A DNA stretch of 9,012 nt from QHBQ01 sp038230695 (GCA_038230695.1 JBBRMT010000199.1:1-9012); one strand, 5' to 3'; numbered from the stretch's first letter, positions 1 to 6,597 are shown. The notes: generated from the sequence alone by a model not told the origin. Numbers and translations are program-made.

Positions 1-1
1 C

Positions 2-391
2 ACCATCCTGACCTTCTTTTTGGGCGCAATCGCCGGTATCTCCCTGCTGGTGGGCGGCATCGGCATCATGAACATCATGCTTGTCAGCGTCACCGAGCGC
101 ACCCGCGAGATCGGACTACGCAAGGCGGTCGGCGCAAAGCGGCGCGACATCCTTACCCAATTTTTGGTCGAAGCCATCGTCCTCAGCGTGATCGGTGGGC
201 TGATCGGCATCGCGCTCGGCTCCCTGATCGGTAAGGCAGTGGAACTAAGCGGCATCATTGCCCCGCAGGTGACGGCAGACGCGATTGCCCTGGCGGTCGG
301 CTTCAGCATTGCGGTCGGCCTCTTCTTCGGCATCTATCCCGCGCAACGCGCCTCCAAGCTCAACCCGATTGATGCGCTGCGATACGAATAG
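2..391 (+). CDS. ABC transporter permease, MacB/FtsX type (C-terminal part, 5' truncated)
   Basis: The reading frame is already open at base 2, so the gene starts outside the window. Only the last 129 residues are visible. They form the C-terminal FtsX-like permease domain: a first membrane helix (residues about 6-27, ending GGIGIMNIML), then the cytoplasmic motif VSVTERTREIGLRKAVGAKRRDI, then two more helices (about 58-78 and 93-115) and the end NPIDALRYE. The T-E-R-T-R-E-I-G-x-R-K-A-x-G-A signature is typical of MacB/LolC/SalY-type permeases. These work with a separate or fused ATPase and act as mechanotransmission transporters, exporting peptides, lipoproteins or antimicrobial compounds. 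The substrate cannot be told from this fragment. The ATPase and any membrane-fusion partner would lie upstream. No co-transcribed gene follows. Confidence 0.9.
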   Translation, partial: TILTFFLGAIAGISLLVGGIGIMNIMLVSVTERTREIGLRKAVGAKRRDILTQFLVEAIVLSVIGGLIGIALGSLIGKAVELSGIIAPQVTADAIALAVGFSIAVGLFFGIYPAQRASKLNPIDALRYE

Positions 392-749
392 TAAACTCCG
401 CCCTAAATGGCTAAACGTTACCCACAATTGGTGAAGGGCGGTAGAGGTAGGAGATAACCCGCCGCTTGCCGAGTTACCGAGGGCTGGGAGCGTAGCTCCG
501 AACGTTTAAGCGCAAACAACGCTTATTGAAAGTGCTAATGCGCCCACGCTAGTAGCAGATGTACGGTTGGTGGTGGGCGCGATGAATGTGGCGCAGTTAG
601 TTAGCATGACTACAGCGCCAACCTGCACTATAACCTGCTAGCAGGTAAGCAGACGAGGGACAGGGTAGAGGTGGCAAGCAAGGGCTACGCCCCCAACCCC
701 CGGTAACTCGGTATGCGGCGGCCTATCCCCCGCCACATCTGCAATCCGA
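392..749. other. Non-coding region rich in inverted repeats
   Basis: I find no credible gene here. There are five inverted repeats: 398-404 with 435-441 (CCGCCCT/AGGGCGG, 30-base loop); 487-491 with 495-499 (GGAGC/GCTCC, 3-base loop); 507-512 with 520-525 (TAAGCG/CGCTTA, 7-base loop); 540-547 with 573-580 (GCGCCCAC/GTGGGCGC, 25-base loop); and a perfect 14-bp palindrome at 633-646 (ACCTGCTAGCAGGT). The first could help end the permease transcript. None is followed by a proper T-run. A -10-like TATAAC at 629-634 overlaps the palindrome but has no good -35. The region may be a structured RNA, a decayed element or just GC-rich spacer. Confidence 0.45.
633..646. repeat. Perfect 14-bp palindrome ACCTGCTAGCAGGT
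   Basis: Every base of ACCTGCTAGCAGGT pairs with its mirror. Such a symmetric site suits a dimeric DNA-binding protein. It overlaps a TATAAC hexamer at 629-634 that could be a weak -10. No gene starts close downstream on the plus strand, so a regulatory role is speculative. Confidence 0.35.
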
Positions 750-1079
750 CTAGCTGGCTCGACGGTGTAGAAGCAGGCCAGACAACCCCCAGAGCAATCC
801 GATTAGCGCAATCGCCCAGCAGGCAATGATCACCGCAGTGTAGCCGGACAGGAAGCTAGAAGCCGATGTGCTGGCGTACTCATAGGTCAGCAGCAGGGCG
901 GGCGCAAGTCCCAGCCCCAGCATAGCAGCCCACATATTCTTGCCTAGCCCCTGCCTTGTAGCATAAAGTACCAGCGCCAGAGCAGCCAGCAGCAAGGCAA
1001 TGCCAAGCGAGAAGATCATGATAATGCCGAGGCCGGTACAAGCGCCAACCCCGAACCAGTAAATGGTTGATTTCCACAT
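750..1079 (-). CDS. Small integral membrane protein, function unknown
   Basis: This encodes 109 residues and I do not recognise the family. It is almost entirely hydrophobic. A long first segment (about residues 7-40) could be one long helix or two short ones. Further helices lie at about 49-69 and 79-105, with basic residues between and after them (RQGLGK, HRRAS). Three to four membrane spans are likely. The ATG at 1079 is well supported: reading the minus strand, a purine-rich GGAGG/AGGTGG stretch lies just ahead of it, and a TATAAT box lies only 23 bases upstream. The gene stands alone, divergent from the ROK kinase. Its product could be a small accessory membrane protein, but there is no evidence for a partner. 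Confidence 0.7.
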   Translation of the reverse strand: MWKSTIYWFGVGACTGLGIIMIFSLGIALLLAALALVLYATRQGLGKNMWAAMLGLGLAPALLLTYEYASTSASSFLSGYTAVIIACWAIALIGLLWGLSGLLLHRRAS

Positions 1080-1102
1080 ATTATTACCACCTTTCCTCCT
1101 TC

Positions 1103-1132
1103 ATTATACAGTATTCTGGTTGTAGATAGCAA
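1103..1132 (-). promoter_or_regulatory. Promoter for the small membrane protein gene
   Basis: On the minus strand, TTGCTA (1132-1127) and a perfect TATAAT (1108-1103) are separated by 18 bp. The predicted start is near 1096, giving a leader of under 20 bases that still contains AGGTGG ahead of the ATG at 1079. Confidence 0.65.
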
Positions 1133-1206
1133 GTAGTTAGGACCACTGCGTTTAGATAGAACACGCATCACTTTCACCACTAATACCTCATTCCACATCA
1201 CCACTC

Positions 1207-1235
1207 TTGCGCTGGCCCGCGCCCTGCTCTATAAT
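1207..1235 (+). promoter_or_regulatory. Promoter for the ROK kinase gene
   Basis: TTGCGC (1207-1212) and TATAAT (1230-1235) are separated by exactly 17 bp. The predicted start near 1242 leaves a leader of about 30 bases, which carries the ribosome-binding purine run at 1254-1264. It diverges from the promoter at 1103-1132, with about 75 bp between the two -35 boxes. Confidence 0.7.
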
Positions 1236-1271
1236 CAGCGCACAGCAAACTTTAGAGGGAGGGCAGCGACA

Positions 1272-2246
1272 ATGGCGACGCAATATGCAATCGGGGTAGA
1301 CGTAGGTGGCACCAAGATACTGGCAGGGGTGGTGGACTGCGCTAGCGGCAAAGTGATTAGCAGCGCGAAGCAGGCCAGCCCGATGCAGGGCGCGGACGCG
1401 CTGGTGGCCGCCATCGAGCAGGCGATTACCCAGGCGCGGGCGGCAGCGCCTCCCGAAATCGGCGCAGCGGTGCGCGGCATCGGCATCGGGCTGGCCGGGC
1501 AGGTGGATGTGCCGAACGGCATCCTGCGGCTGGGGCCGAATCTGGCGGGCGGTGTGACTAACGTGCTACTGACTGCGCCGTTGGGTCAGAAGCTGGGGCT
1601 GCCCATCGTGCTGGGCAACGACGTGCAGGTTGCCGCCATCGGTGAAGGGATGTTTGGCGCGGGGCAAGGGGTTGACCTGTTCGCCTGCGTCTTCGTCGGC
1701 ACTGGCATCGGCGGCGCATTGATGGTGGGTGGGCAGCGTTATGCGGGCGCAACCAACACCGCTGGCGAAATCGGCCACATTGTGATTAAGGCGGGCGGGC
1801 GGCTATGCGGCTGCGGGCAGCAGGGCCACCTCGAAGCCTACGCCTCGCGCACCGCGATGGTAACATATATGCGTAAGCAGATCCAGGAGAAGGGGCGCAA
1901 GAGCGTGCTGGCCGATGCGCTAGCCGACCCCACTCAGCGAGTGCGCTCCAAGCAACTCGCCGATGCGCTAGAGCAACGCGACCCGCTGGTAGTCGAAGCG
2001 CTTACCGAAGGCGGTTACTATCTAGGGTTGGGGCTGGTCAGCCTGGTCAACCTGTGGAACCCGCGCCGCATCGTGGTCGGCGGCGGGGTGGTAGACCGTA
2101 TTGATTTGCTATTCAACCTGGCCGCCCAGCAAGTAAAGAAGGGCGCACTATCAGTACCCGCAGCGGGTGTAGAGATTGTCAAATCCAGCCTGGGTGACTT
2201 CAGCGGGGTTGTCGGCGCGGCAGTAATGACCACTCCTACTACGTGA
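1272..2246 (+). CDS. ROK-family sugar kinase, probable glucokinase
   Basis: This 324-residue protein has the normal length for a ROK kinase. It phosphorylates a hexose with ATP in the cytoplasm. Glucose is the most likely substrate, but N-acetylmannosamine or fructose cannot be excluded. Visible motifs are the phosphate-binding VDVGGTK (9-15), GNDVQVAAIGEG (115-126) with the catalytic Asp117, GTGIGGALMVGG (143-154), AGEIGHI (164-170), the zinc region LCGCGQQGHLEAYAS (178-192) and the late IVVGGGV loop. The third zinc cysteine, usually in CGxxGCxE, is His186 here. The zinc set would then be His169, Cys179, Cys181 and His186. The start is supported by the purine-rich AGAGGGAGGG at 1255-1264, 7 bases before the ATG. 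It is monocistronic, with its own promoter and a hairpin downstream. Confidence 0.93.
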   Translation: MATQYAIGVDVGGTKILAGVVDCASGKVISSAKQASPMQGADALVAAIEQAITQARAAAPPEIGAAVRGIGIGLAGQVDVPNGILRLGPNLAGGVTNVLLTAPLGQKLGLPIVLGNDVQVAAIGEGMFGAGQGVDLFACVFVGTGIGGALMVGGQRYAGATNTAGEIGHIVIKAGGRLCGCGQQGHLEAYASRTAMVTYMRKQIQEKGRKSVLADALADPTQRVRSKQLADALEQRDPLVVEALTEGGYYLGLGLVSLVNLWNPRRIVVGGGVVDRIDLLFNLAAQQVKKGALSVPAAGVEIVKSSLGDFSGVVGAAVMTTPTT

Positions 2247-2253
2247 TGAGTGT

Positions 2254-2281
2254 TGGTGTAGGGGCGGATTGCGTCCGTCCA
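2254..2281 (+). repeat. Short palindromic GC-rich repeat, copy 1
   Basis: This copy begins TGGTGTAGGGGCGGATTGCG and continues TCCGTCCA. Its core forms a 7-bp stem (GGGCGGA with TCCGTCC) around a TTGCG loop, with one G-T wobble where copy 2 has C. It starts seven bases after the ROK stop codon. Confidence 0.75.
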
Positions 2282-2284
2282 GCT

Positions 2285-2320
2285 TGGCAGAGAGGCGCGA
2301 CTGATCGCGCCTCTCTGCCT
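2285..2320 (+). terminator. Perfect long hairpin, probable transcription terminator of the ROK gene
   Basis: Bases 2286-2300 and 2305-2319 form a perfect 15-bp stem with a CTGA tetraloop. It is followed by only TTTG rather than a long T-run, so it may be a weak intrinsic terminator or an RNA-stabilising 3' end. It sits between the two copies of the palindromic repeat. Confidence 0.65.
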
Positions 2321-2349
2321 TTGCCAGGTCATTATTTAATTATCAATTC

Positions 2350-2377
2350 TGGTGTAGGGGCGGATTGCGTCCGCCCA
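2350..2377 (+). repeat. Short palindromic GC-rich repeat, copy 2
   Basis: The first 24 bases are identical to copy 1, and only one base differs over 28. The core stem GGGCGGA/TCCGCCC is perfect here around a TTGCG loop. The copies start 96 bases apart in the same orientation. The one difference from copy 1 (C against T) keeps the stem paired through a G-T wobble. Confidence 0.75.
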
Positions 2378-2439
2378 CGTTGCTAGTTTGCGGGTACATT
2401 GAGCTGGAAGGTTCAAGCTGGCGTGAATGACCTCCTTAT

Positions 2440-2468
2440 TTGGATAAAATGGACACTTGTGCTATAAT
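2440..2468 (+). promoter_or_regulatory. Strong extended -10 promoter for the TPR gene
   Basis: TTGGAT (2440-2445) and TATAAT (2463-2468) are 17 bp apart, with an extended -10 TG at 2460-2461. The predicted start near 2475 gives a leader of about 30 bases. Because this promoter covers the upstream in-frame TTG at 2457, translation must begin further down, at 2505. Confidence 0.8.
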
Positions 2469-2504
2469 GCAACTACCACTTCATACTCACTAGGAGATTG
2501 TGTT

Positions 2505-4340
2505 ATGGAAGGCAATGATCAAACACCCACTGTTGAGTTGGTCGAGCGTGAGCTTGCAAGAAATGAGCAAACAAGCACCCTGCTTGCGGGCATGAGTGCC
2601 GAGCAGATCAGAAGTATATCTCAGTACCTAATATCAAATGGGAACATAGATGTTAGATACGGCAGTGTTGCACTAGGTAACAATATCACACAAATCATAA
2701 ACAATTATCATGAACGTGGCAAGTCTATAGTTAATGATTCAATACCAGAGTTCGGACCCGAGATAATTGGCATCTTGGTGGCAAACTTTGACGGTCCAGA
2801 GCAGGAGAAGTATCGTGTTACTGACGCTCTTTTGTCCAACCTGCGGCTGTCCTTGGAGGATTACAAGGATGTAGAAGTGAAAGGCCTCGGGTGGTCTATT
2901 GAAGAGACACAGGGTAGTAGCAAAGCGCGTGAGATAGGAACTAAAACTAACGCATCTATAGTCATATGGGGTTGGTATGGTAGAACAGGTGAGAAAGCAC
3001 CTTTGAGTGTACACTTTGAGGTCATGGAAAACTTGAGCTACTATCCAAGTGTTGGACCAAAGGTAAAAGGTGAAGTACAAGTTATGGGCGTAGATGATTT
3101 GGAGAGTTTTGTATTGCAAACAAATCTTGCTGCCAATTTGATGTTTCTAAGCCAAATTACAGTGGGTTTGGTTCGCTATGCCACACATGATTGGAAGGGC
3201 GCAATTGCGTGCTTCAACAAGTCATTCAGTTATTATACAAACGGTGCCTTGACAGACGCTGATTCGGTCTACTTTTATAGAGGTAATGCTTATGCCTATT
3301 GTGGTAATCCTGCTGCCTCGCTTGAGGATTTCAACAAGGTTATTGAAATAAGCCCTAAACTAGCACAAGCATATGTGAATCGGGCTAACGCCTATAAAAC
3401 CCTTGGTTTGTATAATGATGCGCTAGCCGATTACAACGAGGCTATTGGCCTTAGAGAGAACTATGTTACAGCCTACTGTAATAGAGGCGGTTTGTACACG
3501 AGCTTGGGCAATTACGACTTGGCACTTGCTGACTTTGAAAAAGCCTTGAAGCTGCAAGGTGACTCTGTGCTAGCATACTGCGGGAGAGGGGTTGTCCAAT
3601 CACGTTGCGGCAAGTACGATTCTGCTATTAAGGATTACACGGATGCCCTCAGGATTCAGCCTATGACAACGATGGCCCTAATTAACCGAGGCATGATCTA
3701 TAAACAAATGAGAGAGTATGAAACAGCTATTGCAGATTTCAATAGGGCTATTGAACTTGAACCTGATGTGTCTTACCACTATAACTGCAGAGGTGATGCA
3801 TATGATGACATGGGTGAATATCACCTTGCTGTTAAAGATATTAGCAAAGCCATAGATCTTCAGCCTAATGTACATATATTTTACATGAATCGTGGGGTGG
3901 TGTTTCTGCATCTCCGAGATTTCGCTAAGGCACTTGAAGATTTTAACAAGACCCTAGATATAGATCCTTTCTTTGAAAGCGTTTATATTAACAGAGGCAC
4001 AGCACATCATGGTCAGGGGAACTTTGACCTTGCCATAGAAGATTTTACTATCGCACTTGGGTTTCAGCCTAGAGACGTTGATGCCTATGTTAAACGCGCT
4101 TACTCATATGCCGCTAACGCAGAATATGAAAGGGCTATTGGAGATTGTACCAGCGCAATCAAAATAGCACCGACTTATGCAGAAGCATATGTGATAAAGT
4201 CTTTCATCTGGACACAAATAGGTAGAGTCAGGAGGGCAGCACACGAATTCTTTATATATAAAAGCCTGGGAGGTGGTTCCCGACTTCACCAGGTCTCGGC
4301 AGGTGATTTCGTCTTTTATGGTCTTATAGAGCATGAATAA
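2505..4340 (+). CDS. TPR-repeat protein with TolB/FlgO-like N-terminal region
   Basis: From ATG 2505 the product has 611 residues. AGGAG at 2492-2496 lies 8 bases before it. Residues 1-45 are a charged helical lead. Residues 46-68 (GNIDVRYGSVALGNNITQIINNY) are a glycine- and valine-rich strip like those placed between domains in large bacterial signalling and conflict proteins. Residues 85-215 (ILVANFDGP, then IVIWGWYG and PLSVHFEVM) resemble the TolB/FlgO-like domains often placed before TPRs. Residues 219-252 are a degenerate TPR, followed by ten TPRs of exactly 34 residues each (253-592), rich in Y-x-N-R-G-x-x-Y and A-x-x-D-F motifs, and a 19-residue tail. No signal peptide or membrane helix is visible, so it is probably a cytoplasmic scaffold. 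Partners and function are unknown. It is much AT-richer than its neighbours and uses AGA/AGG and TTG codons freely, which suggests transfer. Confidence 0.85.
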   Translation: MEGNDQTPTVELVERELARNEQTSTLLAGMSAEQIRSISQYLISNGNIDVRYGSVALGNNITQIINNYHERGKSIVNDSIPEFGPEIIGILVANFDGPEQEKYRVTDALLSNLRLSLEDYKDVEVKGLGWSIEETQGSSKAREIGTKTNASIVIWGWYGRTGEKAPLSVHFEVMENLSYYPSVGPKVKGEVQVMGVDDLESFVLQTNLAANLMFLSQITVGLVRYATHDWKGAIACFNKSFSYYTNGALTDADSVYFYRGNAYAYCGNPAASLEDFNKVIEISPKLAQAYVNRANAYKTLGLYNDALADYNEAIGLRENYVTAYCNRGGLYTSLGNYDLALADFEKALKLQGDSVLAYCGRGVVQSRCGKYDSAIKDYTDALRIQPMTTMALINRGMIYKQMREYETAIADFNRAIELEPDVSYHYNCRGDAYDDMGEYHLAVKDISKAIDLQPNVHIFYMNRGVVFLHLRDFAKALEDFNKTLDIDPFFESVYINRGTAHHGQGNFDLAIEDFTIALGFQPRDVDAYVKRAYSYAANAEYERAIGDCTSAIKIAPTYAEAYVIKSFIWTQIGRVRRAAHEFFIYKSLGGGSRLHQVSAGDFVFYGLIEHE

Positions 4341-4387
4341 CTATTTTAAGCGCTATATGATATTTTTAGGTCTTATCAGTACATTAA

Positions 4388-4415
4388 ATTGGGGCGCATG
4401 GGTATGCGCCCCAAT
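4388..4415 (-). terminator. Terminator hairpin between convergent genes
   Basis: Bases 4388-4399 and 4404-4415 form a perfect 12-bp stem with a 4-base loop, placed between the TPR gene and the aminotransferase gene that run towards each other. On the minus strand the stem ends AAT and is followed by TTAATG, so it looks best suited to ending the aminotransferase transcript. On the plus strand no T-run follows, although the AT pairs at the stem base may let it work both ways. Confidence 0.75.
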
Positions 4416-4428
4416 CATACATCAATAC

Positions 4429-5943
4429 TCACCCCTTACGCTTGGCCTCGAACTCGTCCATCACCCCTTCGATGATAGTAAGACCCTCGTCCAGTTCGGC
4501 TTTGGTGATGACCAGCGGGGGGCAGAAGCGCACTACCGACTTGCCTGCGCCGAGCAGCAACAGGCCGCGCTTGAAGCACTCATCCACGATCGCGTCGCGC
4601 AATTCGCCCGCGTATTCCTTAGTCTGTTTGTCTTCGACAAGCTCTACGCCAATCATCAGGCCGAGGCCGCGCACATCGCCGACGAACGAGTAGCGCTCCT
4701 GCCACTGCTTGATACGCGGCATGATGTATTCGCCCATCGCAGCGGCGTTGGCAATCAGTTCCGTCTCCAGCAGATCGAGGGTGACAAGCGCGGCAGCGAC
4801 CGCCAGGGGGTTGCCGCCAAAGGTGTTGGCGTGCGCCCCACTGGGCCAGGTCATTAGTTCTTCGCGGGCGATAACCGCACCGAGCGGCACGCCGCTGGCG
4901 ATACCCTTTGCCAGACAGATCACGTCGGGGGTTACGCCCCAGTGTTCAATCGCAAACATCTTGCCAGTGCGCCCCATACCGCTCTGGATCTCGTCGGCTA
5001 CCAGCGGAATATCGTACTTGTCAGCCAGGGCGCGGAGCGCAGGGTAGAATGTGGCCGGTGGCACCACGTAGCCACCCTCACCCTGGATCGGCTCGACGAT
5101 GAAGGCTGCCACTTCGCTAGGTGACACATGATACTTGAACGTAACCTTCTCGATGTATTCCACGCAGGCCAGGCCACAATCTTCCTCTGCGTGGTTGCCA
5201 CCCAGCGGACAGCGGTAGTGGTAAGGGTAGGGGACGTGCTGGATGCCCGCCAGCAAGGGCTGAAAGCCAGTGCGATGCAGCGCCTTGCTATTACTCAGAG
5301 ACATACTGCCGTAGGTGCGGCCATGGAACGCGCCAAAGAAGCTGACCAGTACCGGGCGCTTGGTGTGCCAGCGGGCCAGCTTCATCGCCGCCTCGATGCT
5401 CTCAGTGCCGCTATTGGTGAAGAACACCCGCTTGCCGAACGCGCCGGGGGCGTGACCGATGAGCCGCTCGGCCAGTTCGACCGGCTGGGCCATGTAGAAG
5501 TCGGTGCCTGCCATGTGGATGAACTTCTCGGCCTGCTGCTGAATCGCCTTCACAATCGCGGGATGGGCATGGCCGGTGGCAAGCACGGCCACCCCGGCGG
5601 TGAAGTCAAGGTAACGATCGCCATCAATATCCCATACCTCGCTGCCCTTGCCGTGATCCATCACGAAAGGATAGCTACGCGTATAGCTGGGCGAAATTAC
5701 CGCATCGTCGCGGCCCACCCAGTGTAGCGCCATTGTGCCAGGGCGGGCGGGCAACACCGGAAAGCCGTCACGGTTCTCCTCAACATCAGCGGAGGTAGCG
5801 GCCAACGGCAGCGGCTCAGGCATATCGAACAGGTCGGGAGCAGCGACATCCTCATCGCTCATCAGTGCCAGCTCCTTAATCGGGCTGATTTCTTCGGGCG
5901 CAATTTCCTCATCACGGAGGGGAAGTTCTTTTAGCAGGTTCAC
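4429..5943 (-). CDS. Class III PLP-dependent aminotransferase (acetylornithine / 4-aminobutyrate / ornithine type)
   Basis: This fold-type I enzyme moves an omega-amino group from a donor such as ornithine, acetylornithine or 4-aminobutyrate to a 2-oxo acid. Numbered from the chosen GTG at 5943 (504 residues), it shows TNSGTES (176-182), VEPIQGEGG (283-291), the PLP-binding VADEIQSGMGRTG with Asp317, the Schiff-base lysine in LAKGIASG (Lys346), and TFGGNP (374-379). A cysteine cluster YRCPLGG...CGLAC (Cys245, 256, 260) is like that of the archaeal/Chloroflexota GABA-aminotransferase branch. The substrate cannot be fixed from sequence. The frame opens to a GTG at 5994, but a minus-strand AAGGAG (5957-5952), 8 bases ahead of the GTG at 5943, makes the latter the better start. 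About 65 acidic, proline-rich residues precede the catalytic core, unlike standard family members of about 400-450 residues. Confidence 0.9.
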   Translation of the reverse strand: MNLLKELPLRDEEIAPEEISPIKELALMSDEDVAAPDLFDMPEPLPLAATSADVEENRDGFPVLPARPGTMALHWVGRDDAVISPSYTRSYPFVMDHGKGSEVWDIDGDRYLDFTAGVAVLATGHAHPAIVKAIQQQAEKFIHMAGTDFYMAQPVELAERLIGHAPGAFGKRVFFTNSGTESIEAAMKLARWHTKRPVLVSFFGAFHGRTYGSMSLSNSKALHRTGFQPLLAGIQHVPYPYHYRCPLGGNHAEEDCGLACVEYIEKVTFKYHVSPSEVAAFIVEPIQGEGGYVVPPATFYPALRALADKYDIPLVADEIQSGMGRTGKMFAIEHWGVTPDVICLAKGIASGVPLGAVIAREELMTWPSGAHANTFGGNPLAVAAALVTLDLLETELIANAAAMGEYIMPRIKQWQERYSFVGDVRGLGLMIGVELVEDKQTKEYAGELRDAIVDECFKRGLLLLGAGKSVVRFCPPLVITKAELDEGLTIIEGVMDEFEAKRKG

Positions 5944-5951
5944 AGGCACAA

Positions 5952-5957
5952 CTCCTT
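5952..5957 (-). promoter_or_regulatory. Shine-Dalgarno AAGGAG deciding the aminotransferase start
   Basis: On the minus strand AAGGAG sits 8 bases before the GTG at 5943. The alternative GTG at 5994 has no purine-rich box ahead of it. The in-frame GTG at 5949 is only 2 bases from the box, too close to use. Confidence 0.75.
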
Positions 5958-6204
5958 TTTCTAGCGCAACGGCGCGGTTGGGATTTGACGGCACAGCAGC
6001 ATTGCTGTATTATTAGGATGTATCTGCGTTAGGCGAACAACGGTCCACCTCTACCAACGATTAAAATGGCGTTTCAGACACTTTCTCATCGTGGCGCAAG
6101 CACTATTCTAGCACATAATCTCCTTTGTTGGCAAGGGGTTTGGGCAAAGATTTCGTCTGGATTTGGCAATTGGCCGCAAATCATTAGCTTGGTTTTAGCC
6201 ATAT

Positions 6205-6219
6205 CCGAATGATATTCGG
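6205..6219. promoter_or_regulatory. Possible operator: CCGAAT-GAT-ATTCGG palindrome
   Basis: Two perfect 6-bp half-sites CCGAAT and ATTCGG are separated by 3 bases, just upstream of a -10-like TATAGT at 6234-6239. The size and placement fit a dimeric repressor site for the DUF503 gene. No regulator gene is nearby, so this is inferred from symmetry alone. Confidence 0.35.
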
Positions 6220-6297
6220 CAAGCTGCTCTCTATATAGTGGATGCCCGGTGGATTCGCCGAAAGATTTACATCACGTACATAGGTGAGGGTCATTCA

Positions 6298-6591
6298 ATG
6301 GTAATAGGCGCGTGCAGGATAACACTGGCGATCCCTATGGCTGCATCGCTGAAGGATAAGCGCACGGTAGTCAAGGGGCTGCTGGCACGGGTGCAGCAAC
6401 AATTTGGCATCAGCGTTGCCGAGGTTGATGACAACGACGTGATCAACCACGCGGTGCTGGGCTTCGCGGTGGTTAGCAACAGCAGCGCCCATGCCAATGC
6501 GGTGCTTGACAAGGTGGTAGACTTTATCGAGCGTTACCAGGATAGCGCCGAGTTGCTCGACGACAACATTGAGATAATGCGGGTTTTCTAG
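6298..6591 (+). CDS. DUF503 / YlxP-family protein
   Basis: From ATG 6298 the product has 97 residues, the usual size for this family. The start is supported by GGTGAGGG at 6283-6290, 7 bases upstream. The in-frame start at 6238 has no such box and adds a segment not seen in the family. Family features are the IGACRITLAIP opening strand, SLKDKR (17-22), VVKGLLARVQQQFGISVAEVDDND, the NHAVLGFAVVSN strand and the C-terminal IEIMRVF strand. In Firmicutes the ylxP gene lies with translation factor genes (infB, rbfA), but here it stands apart from them. The biochemical role of the family is not established. The last codons contain the -35 box of the following gene's promoter. Confidence 0.88.
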   Translation: MVIGACRITLAIPMAASLKDKRTVVKGLLARVQQQFGISVAEVDDNDVINHAVLGFAVVSNSSAHANAVLDKVVDFIERYQDSAELLDDNIEIMRVF

Positions 6592-6597
6592 TATAAT
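6569..6597 (+). promoter_or_regulatory. Promoter for the MCP-like gene, overlapping the end of DUF503
   Basis: TTGAGA (6569-6574) and TATAAT (6592-6597) are exactly 17 bp apart. The -35 and spacer lie inside the DUF503 coding region and the -10 begins one base after its stop codon. The predicted start (about 6603-6604) coincides with an ATG at 6604, so the transcript could be leaderless. Confidence 0.75.

Larger units (their letters stand above)
5944..6297. other. Divergent intergenic spacer with an inverted repeat
   Basis: This 354-base spacer lies between the divergent aminotransferase and DUF503 genes, and I find no gene in it. On the minus strand an AATAAT with a TTCGCC about 17 bp upstream (around 6012-6040) is a weak promoter candidate for the aminotransferase. 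Three similar boxes occur at 6128-6134 (TTGGCAA), 6140-6147 (TTGGGCAA) and 6163-6169 (TTGGCAA). A short palindrome lies at 6205-6219. On the plus side TATAGT at 6234-6239 is a possible -10 for the DUF503 gene, without a good -35. Confidence 0.4.

Noticed and set aside
245..427. Minus-strand 60-codon open frame at the end of the ABC permease
   Set aside because: It is antisense to a well-conserved permease domain and has no protein features of its own.
2457..2504. Upstream TTG start for the TPR protein
   Set aside because: The promoter -10 box lies on these codons, so the mRNA starts downstream; the ATG at 2505 has a good AGGAG.
4333..4857. 174-codon plus-strand open frame overlapping the end of the TPR gene
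   Set aside because: It is antisense to the aminotransferase over most of its length, reads through the terminator hairpin, and its protein has no recognisable features.
5128..5727. 199-codon plus-strand open frame inside the aminotransferase
   Set aside because: The minus strand carries all PLP-enzyme motifs here. The plus translation is a typical high-GC shadow.
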